A stretch of DNA of 41,877 bases from Nitrospirae bacterium 13_2_20CM_2_62_8 (GTDB lineage Bacteria > Nitrospirota > Nitrospiria > Nitrospirales > Nitrospiraceae): the NCBI GenBank assembly GCA_001914955.1, contig MNDM01000075.1, forward strand, positions 1 through 41,877, given 5' to 3'. Position numbers and translations under genes: made by a program. The notes beneath the pieces were generated by a model that was not told where the DNA came from, searched no databases, and saw nothing but the letters and a program-made list of their open reading frames with translations. The first letter of the stretch is position 1. Each line of letters starts with the position of its first letter. Below are positions 17,471 to 28,166 of the stretch, piece after piece.

Positions 17471-18306
17471 AGGCCTCCCTCGGCTCCTTTCCCCGCTGCC
17501 CGGCAGATTCGCACCAGCCGCTCCAGCAGGGGCTTCAATTGATGGAGGGGGACCATGTTGGGACCGTCGGACAACGCCGCGTCCGGGTCCGGATGCACCT
17601 CCATGAAGAAGCCGTCACAGCCTGCCGCCGCCGCGGCCGCGGCCAGCGGCGCGACGAACTCGCGCTGGCCCGATGACCGAGTCCCCGCCCCTCCCGGCAA
17701 CTGCACGCTGTGGGTGGCGTCAAACACGACCGGGTACCCCAAGCTCCGCATGATCGGCAGGGCGCGCATGTCCACCACGAGGTTGTTGTACCCGAACGAC
17801 GACCCTCGCTCGGTCAACAGGATGCGCGCGTTGCCGCTCTCCTCCAGTTTCTTCACGACATTCCCCATTTCCCACGGCGACAGGAACTGCCCCTTTTTGA
17901 CGTTCACCACTCGCCCGGTCTTGGCCGCCGCGACCAGCAGATCGGTCTGGCGACAGAGAAAGGCCGGAATTTGGAGAATGTCGGCGGCCTCGGCAGCCTG
18001 CGCGGCCTCGTCCGCACTGTGAATATCGGTCAGCACCGGCACGCCCACCTGCTCCCTGACCTTGCGCAGCACGGCGAGGCCCGCGCGGATGCCCGGCCCA
18101 CGAAAGGAGGTGATCGAGCTGCGGTTCGCCTTATCGTAGGAGGACTTGAACACATACGGAATGCCGAGCGCGCGCGTGATCTCGGCGATGCGCTGAGCGG
18201 TCTCCAGCACGATCCGCTCGCTCTCGATCACACAGGGACCCGCGATCACGAAATGCGGGTGGGATGCGCCGACCTTGAACGGACCGAGGTCAATCTCCCG
18301 CGGCAT
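17467..18306 (-). CDS. kdsA: 3-deoxy-D-manno-octulosonate 8-phosphate synthase
   Basis: Condenses phosphoenolpyruvate with arabinose-5-phosphate to Kdo-8-phosphate for lipopolysaccharide. 279 residues; [59 protein letters not shown] and [12 protein letters not shown] are all KdsA motifs. The Cys in FLCRQTDLL and the His/Glu/Asp metal-site residues seen elsewhere are those of KdsA enzymes. Start ATG 18306 has AAGGAA 6-7 nt upstream; a GTG at 18339 would add 11 unconserved residues. About 200 bp, including a nested palindrome, separate it from pyrG upstream. Confidence 0.96.
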   Translation of the reverse strand: MPREIDLGPFKVGASHPHFVIAGPCVIESERIVLETAQRIAEITRALGIPYVFKSSYDKANRSSITSFRGPGIRAGLAVLRKVREQVGVPVLTDIHSADEAAQAAEAADILQIPAFLCRQTDLLVAAAKTGRVVNVKKGQFLSPWEMGNVVKKLEESGNARILLTERGSSFGYNNLVVDMRALPIMRSLGYPVVFDATHSVQLPGGAGTRSSGQREFVAPLAAAAAAAGCDGFFMEVHPDPDAALSDGPNMVPLHQLKPLLERLVRICRAAGKGAEGGL

Positions 18307-18387
18307 GACCGATTCCTTCGTGCTTCGATTCGCTAGCACGACTATGTCTTCGCATGAGAAGATTCAACAAAGCATGCTCACTCAGCA

Positions 18388-18489
18388 CGAAGTCCTGCCC
18401 GTCGAGAGCCTCCGGGTCGAACGAAGGGAATGAATTCGTCATTCCGAGCAAAGTCGAGGGACGACGAATTCATGACTCGAAGGACTTCG
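18388..18489. repeat. Nested palindromic element between pyrG and kdsA
   Basis: Two inverted-repeat pairs are nested. The outer arms are CGAAGTCCT (18388-18396) and AGGACTTCG (18481-18489). The inner arms are ATGAATTCGTC (18430-18440) and GACGAATTCAT (18463-18473), enclosing a 22-nt loop with ATTCCGAGCAAAGTCGAG. The whole could fold as one long branched hairpin in RNA or cruciform DNA. It resembles a REP/MITE-like intergenic element; no T-run follows, so it is not a simple terminator. Confidence 0.65.
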
Positions 18490-18510
18490 GCGACACCCGT
18501 CTGGGCCCCC

Positions 18511-20115
<1,605 letters not shown>

Positions 20116-20916
20116 TCAGGCCTTCCCGCCGACCTCAATCTTCGGCGCGTTCTTTTCCCGGCGTGCCAGTCGCTCCAGGACCGCCGCCCCCGTTTCGAGG
20201 TCCTCCGGGGTGTCGATCCTGAGCGACGCATGCTCGGTTTCCCACACGCGGATCCGAATGCCGTGCTCCAGTGCCCGGAGCTGCTCCAGCTGTTCGGCTT
20301 CTTCAAGGGGCCCCGTGGGTAACTCCGCCAGCCGCAGCAAGGTCTCGCGTGCGTAGATGTACATGCCGAGATGCATGTAATACAACCCGGGCTCTCTTCC
20401 ACCGGCCGGGTGGTCCCGCCGGTGAGGAATGGGCTCACGCGAAAAATAGAGCGCGTCACCGGTGCGGTCCGTCACGACCTTCACGACGGCCGGATTCCGC
20501 ACGTCGTCCGGCGAGGTCAGTCTCCGCTTCAGCGTCCCCATCCCCGCCCCGCTCTCCAAAAAGGGGGTGACCAGATCCGGGATCAGCTCCGGGTGGAGGA
20601 GGATCTCGTCACCTTGGAGATTCACCAAGGTCTGGCCTGTCACCTGTCGCGCCACGGCTGCCACCCGATCGGTCCCGGTCCGGAACGGACCGGTGGTCAT
20701 GACGACCGTTCCGTCAAACCCCTTGACCGCCTCGGCAATACGGGAGTCGTCGGTGGCGATCAACACCTGGCCAACGCCCCGCGAGGACCGCGCGTGCTCG
20801 TAGACGTGTTGGATGAGCGGCTTGCCGAGCAGCATGGCCAGGGGCTTTCCCGGAAACCGCGACGACCCGAACCGGGCCGGGATGACAACCGTGACCGCGG
20901 AACTGCGACTAGGCAT
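20116..20916 (-). CDS. kdsB: 3-deoxy-manno-octulosonate cytidylyltransferase
   Basis: Activates Kdo with CTP to CMP-Kdo. 266 residues with VVIPARFGSSRFPGKPL, IATDDSRI, TGTDRVAAVA, VNLQGDEILLHPELI, YFSREPIPH, GMYIYARETLL and RIDTPEDLE, all typical of KdsB. The protein has ~16 extra C-terminal residues of mixed charge. Its start overlaps the rfaE1 stop by 8 bp and its stop abuts pyrG, consistent with coupled translation. Confidence 0.96.
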   Translation of the reverse strand: MPSRSSAVTVVIPARFGSSRFPGKPLAMLLGKPLIQHVYEHARSSRGVGQVLIATDDSRIAEAVKGFDGTVVMTTGPFRTGTDRVAAVARQVTGQTLVNLQGDEILLHPELIPDLVTPFLESGAGMGTLKRRLTSPDDVRNPAVVKVVTDRTGDALYFSREPIPHRRDHPAGGREPGLYYMHLGMYIYARETLLRLAELPTGPLEEAEQLEQLRALEHGIRIRVWETEHASLRIDTPEDLETGAAVLERLARREKNAPKIEVGGKA

Positions 20917-21973
20917 GCGTCAGTGCCTCCGAGAGCTGGCGCGCGGTCACCACGGCGGTGCCAACCACCCCGACCACGATCCCGGCTGCGTGATTCGCGA
21001 GCACCGCCCCATCCCGGATGGAGGCCCCGGTCGCCAGGGCAAGCGCCAGGGTGCCCACCACCGTATCGCCGGCGCCGGTGACATCATACACCTGACGCGC
21101 CACCGTAGGAATGTGCCATCGGGTCCCATCGGATTCAAACAGGCTCATGCCCTTCTCGCCACGGGTGACCAGGACGGACTGGCAGCTCAACCGCTGCCGG
21201 ATGATCTCGCCGGCTTCCTCGACGGCTTGGTCATCGTCCGCGTGCACGCCGGCGGCCTGCAGGGCTTCCAGATGGTTGGGAGTCACGACGGTGACGCCTT
21301 TATAATAGGGGAAATGCTCCACTTTGGGATCCACAATGATCGGAATGCGCTGGAGCGCGGCCAGACGGGTGAGCTCCGCCATGAGCGCTCCAGTGACGAC
21401 GCCCTTCGCGTAATCCGAGACGACCAGGCAGGAGATCTCACGCAATCGCGACTCGACATAGCGAAGCATGCGACGCTGGAGCGTGGCGTTGATTTCCGCC
21501 CGGCGTTCGACGTCGAACCTGACCACTTGTTGCTGGTGTGCGATGACGCGTGTCTTCCTGGTGGTGGGTCGATCCGGGTCGATCACCACGCCGCCACGCC
21601 CCTGCCGACGCACCCCCAACTCTTTCAACAGCCGCTGCCCGCCCTCATCCGCGCCCACGACCCCGCAGATGTCCGCCCGTCCCCCGAGGGAATGGATATT
21701 ATTGTAGACATTGGCCGCTCCCCCGAGCTGAAGCGACTCGGACTCGACCAGGACCACGGGGACCGGCGCCTCGGGAGAGATGCGACTCACCTTGCCCCAG
21801 ATGTAATGGTCCAGGATCAGATCACCCACGACCAGAACGCCGGCCTGGGGAAACCGCTCGATATGTCGCTGCAGCGACTGTTGCGGCGCACGCGCGAGGC
21901 GCGTCTCGTCCCCGCCCCGAGTCCTCGTGGACGCTTTGCGCCTTACTGAATCGCTTTGCCGAGCCGATCCCAT
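20909..21973 (-). CDS. rfaE1: D-glycero-beta-D-manno-heptose-7-phosphate kinase (RfaE domain I)
   Basis: Phosphorylates heptose-7-phosphate at O-1 on the way to ADP-heptose for the LPS inner core. It is a PfkB/ribokinase-family protein: VVGDLILDHYIWGKVSRISPEAPVP, the GGAANVYNNIHSLGG sugar-site motif, VSDYAKG, TPNHLEA and the C-terminal GAGDTVVGTLALALA with the catalytic Asp. Only the kinase half is present; the cytidylyltransferase half of bifunctional HldE is absent. Start ATG 21973 gives 354 residues and overlaps the lepB stop by about 30 bp. The first ~35 residues are basic and precede the conserved domain. Confidence 0.92.
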   Translation of the reverse strand: MGSARQSDSVRRKASTRTRGGDETRLARAPQQSLQRHIERFPQAGVLVVGDLILDHYIWGKVSRISPEAPVPVVLVESESLQLGGAANVYNNIHSLGGRADICGVVGADEGGQRLLKELGVRRQGRGGVVIDPDRPTTRKTRVIAHQQQVVRFDVERRAEINATLQRRMLRYVESRLREISCLVVSDYAKGVVTGALMAELTRLAALQRIPIIVDPKVEHFPYYKGVTVVTPNHLEALQAAGVHADDDQAVEEAGEIIRQRLSCQSVLVTRGEKGMSLFESDGTRWHIPTVARQVYDVTGAGDTVVGTLALALATGASIRDGAVLANHAAGIVVGVVGTAVVTARQLSEALTHA

Positions 21974-22728
21974 CGCACCCACCCCTGCCAGTCTCCCTGT
22001 CCGCTCCACGACCAGTAAATCCGGAAGGCCTTCCCCCTGATCTTCTCGGCGCTGACGTAGCCCCAAAATCGGCTGTCGAGACTCTGATCCCGGTTGTCAC
22101 CCATCACAAAGAACTTCCCTGCGGGGACGGTGACCGGACCAAAGTTATCCCGCGGATTGATCGCGCCGTCGATGACTCCGGGGTCCACCCGTTGCGTATA
22201 CCCGTGATCATCGAGCGGCGCCCCGTTCACGAAGACCACCTTGTTGCGGATCTCGACGGTATCGCCGGGCAGGCCCACCACGCGCTTGATGAAATCCTTG
22301 TCCTCGTCTTCCGGATAGCGGAACACAATGATGTCCCCGCGCTGAGGGGCCCCGAACGACAGCAGCGAGCTGGAGGTATAGCACGTCATGGGCGGAAAGC
22401 TCATGCTGAACCGGCAGGTCCCAGGCCACTGCAGCCCATAGGAGAGCTTACTGACCAGGATATGATCCCCGATCACCAGCGTCGGAATCATCGACCCGGA
22501 CGGAATCTTGAAGGCCTGAACGACGAAGATTCGGATGGCAAAGGCCAGCAGCATGGCCACGACGATCGCTTCCGCGTATTCGCGGAACACCGATTTCCGA
22601 CGAGGTGCAGATTCGACGCGCGCGCCCGGGACCGCCAGGGACTCCGACACCGGCGGCGAGACGGCCTCCGCTGAGGATCCCCCCGCATCCTCCAGACCCG
22701 GCTGGACCTCCTGTGGCTTCTGCTCCAT
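21943..22728 (-). CDS. lepB: Signal peptidase I
   Basis: Cleaves Sec/Tat signal peptides at the outer face of the inner membrane. From ATG 22728 the protein has 261 residues: a polar, probably disordered cytoplasmic head (1-50), one membrane helix (~52-70), the catalytic Ser79 in KIPSGSMIPTL, the general base Lys148 in DFIKRVVGLPGD, and a final FVMGDNRDQSLDSRFWG. An insert after box C carries two cysteines (Cys105, Cys116) that could form a disulfide. It starts 2 nt after the lepA stop. The frame is open upstream within lepA, but that part is a shadow of lepA. Confidence 0.95.
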   Translation of the reverse strand: MEQKPQEVQPGLEDAGGSSAEAVSPPVSESLAVPGARVESAPRRKSVFREYAEAIVVAMLLAFAIRIFVVQAFKIPSGSMIPTLVIGDHILVSKLSYGLQWPGTCRFSMSFPPMTCYTSSSLLSFGAPQRGDIIVFRYPEDEDKDFIKRVVGLPGDTVEIRNKVVFVNGAPLDDHGYTQRVDPGVIDGAINPRDNFGPVTVPAGKFFVMGDNRDQSLDSRFWGYVSAEKIRGKAFRIYWSWSGQGDWQGWVRWDRLGKAIQ

Positions 22729-22730
22729 GG

Positions 22731-24548
22731 CTACTCGTCGGTCACCTTGAGAAGCGCCAGGAACGCCTCCTGGGGCACCTCGACACGACCCACCTGTTTC
22801 ATCCGTTTCTTGCCCTCCTTCTGTTTCTCCCACAGTTTCCGCTTCCGGGTGATGTCCCCGCCATAACACTTGGCCGTGACGTTCTTCTTGAGCGCGCCGA
22901 CCGTCTCGCGGGCGATCACTTTATTCCCGATCGCCGCCTGGATGGCCACCTCGAACATCTGCTTCGGGATGACTTCCTTCATCCTTTCGGCGAGAAGCCG
23001 CCCTCTGAGCCGAGCCTTGTCCCGATGCGTGATGAAGGAGAGCGCGTCCACCGTTTCCCCGTTGAGCAGCACGTCCAGCTTGACGAGGTCCGACTCCCGG
23101 TATCCGATCACTTCATAGTCCAGGGAGGCGTACCCCTGGGTCTTGGACTTCAGACGGTCATAGAAATCCAGGATGACTTCGTTGAGCGGTAACTCGTAGG
23201 TAAGCATGACCCGGCTCGGGTCCAGGTACTGCAGTCCCATCTGCACGCCCCGCCGCTCCTGGCAGAGCTGGAGAATACCGCCCACGTGGCGCTCGGGCGT
23301 GATGATGGTAGCTTGAATGAAGGGCTCTTCGAACCGCTCGATCGTGGACAACGGGGGGAGTTTCGACGGATTCTCAATGGTCAGGGTCTCACCCGACGTC
23401 GTGAGGATCCGATAGACGACCGTGGGGGCCGTGGTGATCAGGGTCAGGCCGTACTCCCGCTCGAGGCGTTCCTGAATGATCTCCATGTGCAACAAGCCCA
23501 GAAACCCGCACCGGAATCCGAATCCCAACGCCAGGGAGGTTTCGGGCTCATACCTGAACGACGAATCGTTCAAGCGCAGCTTCTGCAGCGCATCGCGCAG
23601 GTCTTCAAACTGGGCCGCATCCGTCGAGTACAACCCGCAGAAGACGAGCGGCTTCACCTCCTTATAGCCCGGGAAGGGCGAGGCCGTGGGCCGGGCCGCG
23701 TCCGTGATCGTATCTCCGATCTTCGTGTCGGCGACCTCTCTCATCCCGGCGCACACATACCCGACCTCGCCCGCCGCGAGCCCGTCGGTCTTCATCCGCT
23801 TCGGCGTAAACACGCCCACCTCGATGACCTCGAAGATCCGATTATTCGACATCGCGCGAATCTTCATGCCGGGCCGGATCTGGCCATCGATCACCCGAGT
23901 CAGCACGATCACGCCCTGGTAATTGTCAAACCACGAATCGAAGACCAGTGCCTTCAGCGGCTTGTCGGGATCGCCGGAAGGTGGAGGGATTCGCGCAATG
24001 ACCGCCTCCAGCACGTCCCGGATCCCCCGGCCTTCCTTGGCGCTCACCGCCAAGGCGTCCTTGACCTCCAGCCCCAACACCTCCCGGATCTGACGCGTGA
24101 CGCCCTCGACGTCCGCGTTGGGCAGATCAATCTTATTGATGACCGGCAGGATCGTCAGGTGGTTGGCCACGGCGAGATGTGCGTTGGCGATCGTCTGCGC
24201 CTCCACGCCCTGGCTTGCATCGACCAAGAGCAACGCTCCCTCGCAGGCCGCCAGGCTGCGAGAGACTTCGTAGGTGAAGTCGACATGACCCGGCGTATCG
24301 ATCAGGTGCATCGAGTAGGTCTGCCCATCGTTGGCCCGATAGTGGAGCGCGACCGTATGGGCCTTGATCGTGATGCCCCGCTCACGTTCGAGGTCCATGG
24401 CATCGAGGATCTGTTCGCGGGACTCTCGGGCTGTGATGGCGCCCGTGGCTTCAAGGATCCGGTCAGCGAGGGTAGATTTCCCGTGATCGATGTGCGCGAT
24501 AATCGAAAAGTTCCGGATGTGAGTTTGCAAATCCCTGCTCTGCCTCAC
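22731..24548 (-). CDS. lepA: Elongation factor 4 (LepA)
   Basis: Ribosome-associated GTPase linked to translation fidelity and initiation. About 600 residues with [18 protein letters not shown] (P-loop), [29 protein letters not shown], the EF-G-like domains and the LepA-specific C-terminus ([40 protein letters not shown]). The furthest in-frame start is GTG 24548; the promoter predicts initiation near 24553, leaving about five leader bases. An alternative TTG at 24530 would give [18 protein letters not shown], close to the E. coli N-terminus. First gene of the long minus-strand run. Confidence 0.96.
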   Translation of the reverse strand: MRQSRDLQTHIRNFSIIAHIDHGKSTLADRILEATGAITARESREQILDAMDLERERGITIKAHTVALHYRANDGQTYSMHLIDTPGHVDFTYEVSRSLAACEGALLLVDASQGVEAQTIANAHLAVANHLTILPVINKIDLPNADVEGVTRQIREVLGLEVKDALAVSAKEGRGIRDVLEAVIARIPPPSGDPDKPLKALVFDSWFDNYQGVIVLTRVIDGQIRPGMKIRAMSNNRIFEVIEVGVFTPKRMKTDGLAAGEVGYVCAGMREVADTKIGDTITDAARPTASPFPGYKEVKPLVFCGLYSTDAAQFEDLRDALQKLRLNDSSFRYEPETSLALGFGFRCGFLGLLHMEIIQERLEREYGLTLITTAPTVVYRILTTSGETLTIENPSKLPPLSTIERFEEPFIQATIITPERHVGGILQLCQERRGVQMGLQYLDPSRVMLTYELPLNEVILDFYDRLKSKTQGYASLDYEVIGYRESDLVKLDVLLNGETVDALSFITHRDKARLRGRLLAERMKEVIPKQMFEVAIQAAIGNKVIARETVGALKKNVTAKCYGGDITRKRKLWEKQKEGKKRMKQVGRVEVPQEAFLALLKVTDE

Positions 24549-24559
24549 AAAACCGCTTC

Positions 24560-24588
24560 ATTATAGTAAGTCATCCGCATCTTGTCAA
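24560..24588 (-). promoter_or_regulatory. Perfect consensus promoter for the lepA run
   Basis: On the minus strand TTGACA (24588-24583), exactly 17 bp, TATAAT (24565-24560). Both hexamers match the sigma70 consensus at every base. The -35 box is 4 bp from the -35 box of the divergent bioA promoter. Confidence 0.85.
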
Positions 24589-24592
24589 AGAG

Positions 24593-24621
24593 TTGTCAAC
24601 GGGCCCTTGCGCCATTATAAT
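24593..24621 (+). promoter_or_regulatory. Consensus promoter for bioA
   Basis: TTGTCA (24593-24598), exactly 17 bp, TATAAT (24616-24621). Initiation near 24628 falls inside the palindrome at 24623-24644. Back to back with the lepA promoter. Confidence 0.8.
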
Positions 24622-24622
24622 C

Positions 24623-24644
24623 CGCAGACCCTGGCAGGTCTGCG
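24623..24644. promoter_or_regulatory. Operator-like palindrome over the bioA transcription start
   Basis: CGCAGACC, a 6-nt centre CTGGCA, then GGTCTGCG: a perfect 8-bp inverted repeat starting one base after the -10 box and ending 9 bp before the GTG start. It could bind a dimeric repressor or fold as a 5' hairpin in the mRNA. It does not resemble the BirA operator I know. Confidence 0.55.
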
Positions 24645-24653
24645 AGGACTCAC

Positions 24654-26021
24654 GTGACGCGACGGCTCCGTTCCCACGAGCTTGCCGACTGGGATCGTGC
24701 GCACCTGTGGCACCCGTTCACGCAGATGCAGGAATGGGAGCAGGAACGCCCCCTGATCATCGAGCGCGGGAAGGGTCCTTACCTCATCGACAGTCTCGGA
24801 CGGAAGTATTTGGACGGCGTGTCGTCTCTGTGGGTCAACGTCCACGGACACCGGCACCCCGCGCTTGACCGTGCGATCCACCGCCAGCTCGCGAAGATCG
24901 CCCACAGTACGTTGCTCGGGTTGTCCAACCCCCCGGCCATCCTGCTGGCGCGCGAGCTGATCCGTCTGGCCCCGCCGGGGCTGACCCGAGTGTTCTACTC
25001 GGACGACGGATCCACCGCCGTCGAAGTCGCGCTCAAGATGGCGGTCCAGTATTGGCAGCAGCATGTCCCGCGCGCCGGGCCGAAACGGACCTTCCTGCAT
25101 CTCAGACTCGGCTATCATGGGGACACCGTCGGCGCGATGAGCGTGGGGGGGATCGACCTCTTCCAGAAGCGGTTCCACCCGCTCCTGTTTTCTACGCTCG
25201 CCGCCGATCCTCCGTACTGTTACCGGTGTCCCCTGGGATTAGCGTACCCGTCCTGCGCGATCGCGTGCCTCGAACCGATCGAAGACATGCTGAAGCAGCG
25301 GCATCGGGAGATCGCCGGACTGATCATCGAACCGCTCGTCCAGGCCGCCGCCGGCATGCTGACCGCCCCTCCCGGCTACCTCACGCGCATCCGTGACCTC
25401 TGCAGCCGGTACCACGTGCTGCTGATTGCGGATGAAGTGGCAACCGGATTCGGGCGAACAGGACGGATGTTCGCCTGCGACCACGAAGGGGTCACGCCGG
25501 ATTTGATGGCCATCGGCAAGGGACTGACCGGGGGGTATCTTCCGCTGGCTGCCACGCTGGCGACCGAGGAGATCTACCGGGCCTTCCTGGGAACGCATGA
25601 GGAGGGGACCGCGTTCTTTCACGGTCATAGCTATGCTGGGAACCCGATCGGCTGCGCGGTGGCTCTGGCGAACCTGACAGTGTTCCGGAGAGAACGCACA
25701 CTAACTCGGATGGAGGCACGAATCTCCGCCCTCAGCCGATTGCTCCGCCCTCTCTCCAAGCTGGCGCATGTCGGAGACATCCGGCAGCGTGGCTACATGG
25801 TGGGCATCGAACTGGTCAAGGACCGCGCGACGCGTATCCCCTACCCGCTGGCGCACCGGATCGGGCATCGGGTGGCGATGGAGGCCCGTCGGCGAGGGCT
25901 GGTGATCCGGCCCCTGGGCAACGTCATGGTGCTGATGCCCCCGCTCATCACGAAGCTGCGTGAGCTCACCCGCATGGTCCGCATGCTCCACGACTCCATC
26001 CGCACCGTCACCGAATCCTAG
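24654..26021 (+). CDS. bioA: Adenosylmethionine--8-amino-7-oxononanoate aminotransferase
   Basis: Transfers the amino group of SAM to KAPA to give DAPA in biotin synthesis. The 455-residue class-III PLP aminotransferase has HLWHPFTQMQEW near the N-terminus (a BioA signature), GVSSLWVNVHGHRHPALD, FYSDDGSTAVEVALKMA, GYHGDTVGAMSVGG, the PLP-site IADEVATGFGRTGRMFAC, Schiff-base Lys289 in IGKGLTGGYLPLAATL, and FFHGHSYAGNPIGCA. Start is GTG 24654, with GAGG about 6 nt upstream. No other bio genes are in the window. Confidence 0.94.
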   Translation: MTRRLRSHELADWDRAHLWHPFTQMQEWEQERPLIIERGKGPYLIDSLGRKYLDGVSSLWVNVHGHRHPALDRAIHRQLAKIAHSTLLGLSNPPAILLARELIRLAPPGLTRVFYSDDGSTAVEVALKMAVQYWQQHVPRAGPKRTFLHLRLGYHGDTVGAMSVGGIDLFQKRFHPLLFSTLAADPPYCYRCPLGLAYPSCAIACLEPIEDMLKQRHREIAGLIIEPLVQAAAGMLTAPPGYLTRIRDLCSRYHVLLIADEVATGFGRTGRMFACDHEGVTPDLMAIGKGLTGGYLPLAATLATEEIYRAFLGTHEEGTAFFHGHSYAGNPIGCAVALANLTVFRRERTLTRMEARISALSRLLRPLSKLAHVGDIRQRGYMVGIELVKDRATRIPYPLAHRIGHRVAMEARRRGLVIRPLGNVMVLMPPLITKLRELTRMVRMLHDSIRTVTES

Positions 26022-26136
26022 CTCGGCGAGACAGAGGTGCGGTCGGTATACGTCGTCCTGCTCGTGAGGTATACTGGGTCCCGTACGCGCACGGCTGACA
26101 CCTGATCGCAACGAGCGCAAGAGAACGGAGTGACGC

Positions 26137-28143
26137 ATGCCCCGCGATCTTCCCCTCGGGAACGGCTCGCTGCTCGTGAACTTCGACGCCTCGTATCAAC
26201 TCCGTGACCTCTACTGGCCGCATGTGGGGTTGGAGAATCATTCCAATGGCCACGTGTTTCGCTTCGGGGTCTGGGTGGATGGCCGGTTCAGGTGGCTGGA
26301 TGACCCTGGCTGGTCACGCCGGCTGCGCTATGCCGACGAGACGCTGGTGACCGAGGTCGAGCTCTCGCATCCTGATCTCGACCTCGAGCTCCGGTGTCGC
26401 GATGCCGTGGATTTTCACCAAAATCTCTATCTGCGTCAGATCGACGTGAGGAATCCAACTGATCGCCACCGTGAGGTTCGGTTCTTTTTCCATCACGACC
26501 TGTATATTTCCTCGCACGAAGTCGGCGACACCGCCTACTACGAGCCGGAACGACGCGCCGTCTATCATTACAAGGGGCCACGCTGGTTTCTCATCAACAC
26601 CGCCACGCCGGGGAAGCAGCCCGAGGACGCGACGGATACGGTGGAAGGGTGGCATATTGGCGTGCATCAATGGGCCTGCGGGCACAAAGGGGTCAACAGC
26701 CTGCAGGGAACCTGGAAGGACGCCGAAGACGGCCTCTTGTCCGGCAACCCCATCGCGCAGGGATCGGTGGACTCCACGGTCGCCGCCCATCTCACGGTTC
26801 CCCCGCAGATGACCCAGACGACCTATTACTGGCTGGCGGCGGGCTCGACCTTTGAGGAAGTGACCCGGCTCAATCGCTCGGTGCGTCAGCGCGGTCCCTG
26901 GCATTTCATCAACCGGACCGCCGCCTACTGGCATCTCTGGCTTGATACGCATCGGCCGGATTTCGCCGATCTCCCGTCGGACGTGAGCCGCATCTACTTG
27001 CTCAGCCTGTTGATCCTGAGGACGCAAATCGATAACGGCGGCGCGATCCTTGCGGCCAACGACTCGGATATCGCCTCCACGGTTCGCGATACCTACTCGT
27101 ACATGTGGCCGCGGGACGGCGCGCTGACGGCCCATGCCCTGGACCTCGCCGGGTATCTGGACCTCACCCGCCCCTTCTACCGGTTCTGCCGCGAGGTCCT
27201 CAGCAAAGAGGGCTTCCTGCTGCACAAGTACAACCCGGACCAGACGCTGGCCTCGAGCTGGCATCCGTGGATCCGCGACGGCCGCAAAGAGTTACCGATC
27301 CAAGAGGACGAAACCGCGTTGGTCATCTGGGCCCTGTGGTTGCATTTTCAGAAGTGGAAGGATATCGAATACATCAAGCCGCTCTACCGCGCGCTCATCA
27401 TTCGCGCCGCCGATTTCATGGCGTCCTATTGCGATCCGAAGACCGGGTTGCCGCAGCCATCCTACGACCTCTGGGAAGAGCGCCGGGGGGTGCTGGCCTT
27501 CACCACCGCCACGGTCTGGGCGGGACTAACCGCCGCCGCCAGGTTCGCGACGGCCTTCGGGGAAACGGCCTGCGCTGAGGAGTACAGCGCCGCAGCAGCC
27601 CGCATGAAGCAGAGTGTGGGCGCCGTGCTGTATCGGCCGGAACTCAAGCGCTTCGTGCGGATGGCCAACCAACGATCCGACGGGAGTTGGGAATTCGACG
27701 AGAAACTCGATGCGTCGCTCTTCGGCCTCTGGTATTTCGGGATGTTTCCGCCCGATGACCCGCGGATCACCGAGACCATGACCGCCCTACAAGAGGGTCT
27801 GCGGGTCAAGACGTCCGTCGGAGGGATCGCACGCTACGAGAACGACTACTACCACCAGCAGAGCCAGGATCTGGCCAACGTTCCCGGCAACCCCTGGTTC
27901 ATCTGCACGCTCTGGCTGGCCCAATGGGCCATCGCGACCGCCCGGACGAAAGCCGATCTCAAACCGGCGGTGGCCCTCTTCGAATGGTGCGTCCACCACG
28001 GCCTGCCCTCAGGCGTCCTGGCTGAGCAGGTGCACCCTTATACCCATGCCCCGCTCTCGGTCTCTCCCCTCACCTGGAGCCACGCCACGTTCGTGATGGC
28101 GGTGCAGGAATATCTGGCCCAGTGGCGGGCGCTGCGAACGTGA
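26137..28143 (+). CDS. Glycoside hydrolase family 15 protein (glucoamylase-like)
   Basis: Predicted to release glucose from the non-reducing ends of alpha-glucans (or to cleave trehalose, as some GH15 members do). 668 residues: N-terminal beta-sandwich domain (~1-270, beginning LPLGNGSLLVNFDASYQLRD), then an (alpha/alpha)6 barrel. Visible are DTYSYMWPRDGALTAHALD (substrate-binding Trp/Arg/Asp), the general acid in YDLWEERRG (Glu447/448) and the likely general base Glu630 in GVLAEQVHP, followed by PLTWSHATFVMA. No signal peptide, so it is probably cytoplasmic and acts on internal glycogen. Upstream, TATACT at 26070-26075 may be a -10 box with no good -35. GH15 assignment is firm; substrate is not. 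Confidence 0.88.
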   Translation: MPRDLPLGNGSLLVNFDASYQLRDLYWPHVGLENHSNGHVFRFGVWVDGRFRWLDDPGWSRRLRYADETLVTEVELSHPDLDLELRCRDAVDFHQNLYLRQIDVRNPTDRHREVRFFFHHDLYISSHEVGDTAYYEPERRAVYHYKGPRWFLINTATPGKQPEDATDTVEGWHIGVHQWACGHKGVNSLQGTWKDAEDGLLSGNPIAQGSVDSTVAAHLTVPPQMTQTTYYWLAAGSTFEEVTRLNRSVRQRGPWHFINRTAAYWHLWLDTHRPDFADLPSDVSRIYLLSLLILRTQIDNGGAILAANDSDIASTVRDTYSYMWPRDGALTAHALDLAGYLDLTRPFYRFCREVLSKEGFLLHKYNPDQTLASSWHPWIRDGRKELPIQEDETALVIWALWLHFQKWKDIEYIKPLYRALIIRAADFMASYCDPKTGLPQPSYDLWEERRGVLAFTTATVWAGLTAAARFATAFGETACAEEYSAAAARMKQSVGAVLYRPELKRFVRMANQRSDGSWEFDEKLDASLFGLWYFGMFPPDDPRITETMTALQEGLRVKTSVGGIARYENDYYHQQSQDLANVPGNPWFICTLWLAQWAIATARTKADLKPAVALFEWCVHHGLPSGVLAEQVHPYTHAPLSVSPLTWSHATFVMAVQEYLAQWRALRT

Positions 28144-28166
28144 TCCGGCCCTGTTTCACCGAGTAG

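Noticed and set aside
23286-24566. A 426-codon plus-strand frame opposite lepA
   Set aside because: Antisense shadow; it would also run through the lepA promoter.
24623-24644. Palindrome at the bioA start considered as a BirA operator
   Set aside because: The known BirA operator has AT-rich arms related to TTGTAAACC with a longer centre; CGCAGACC/GGTCTGCG does not fit. Kept only as an unassigned operator-like site.
26045-26075. Direct repeat GGTATAC (26045-26051 and 26068-26074) upstream of the GH15 gene as a regulator site
   Set aside because: Two 7-bp copies are too little evidence; the second simply overlaps a possible -10 box TATACT.
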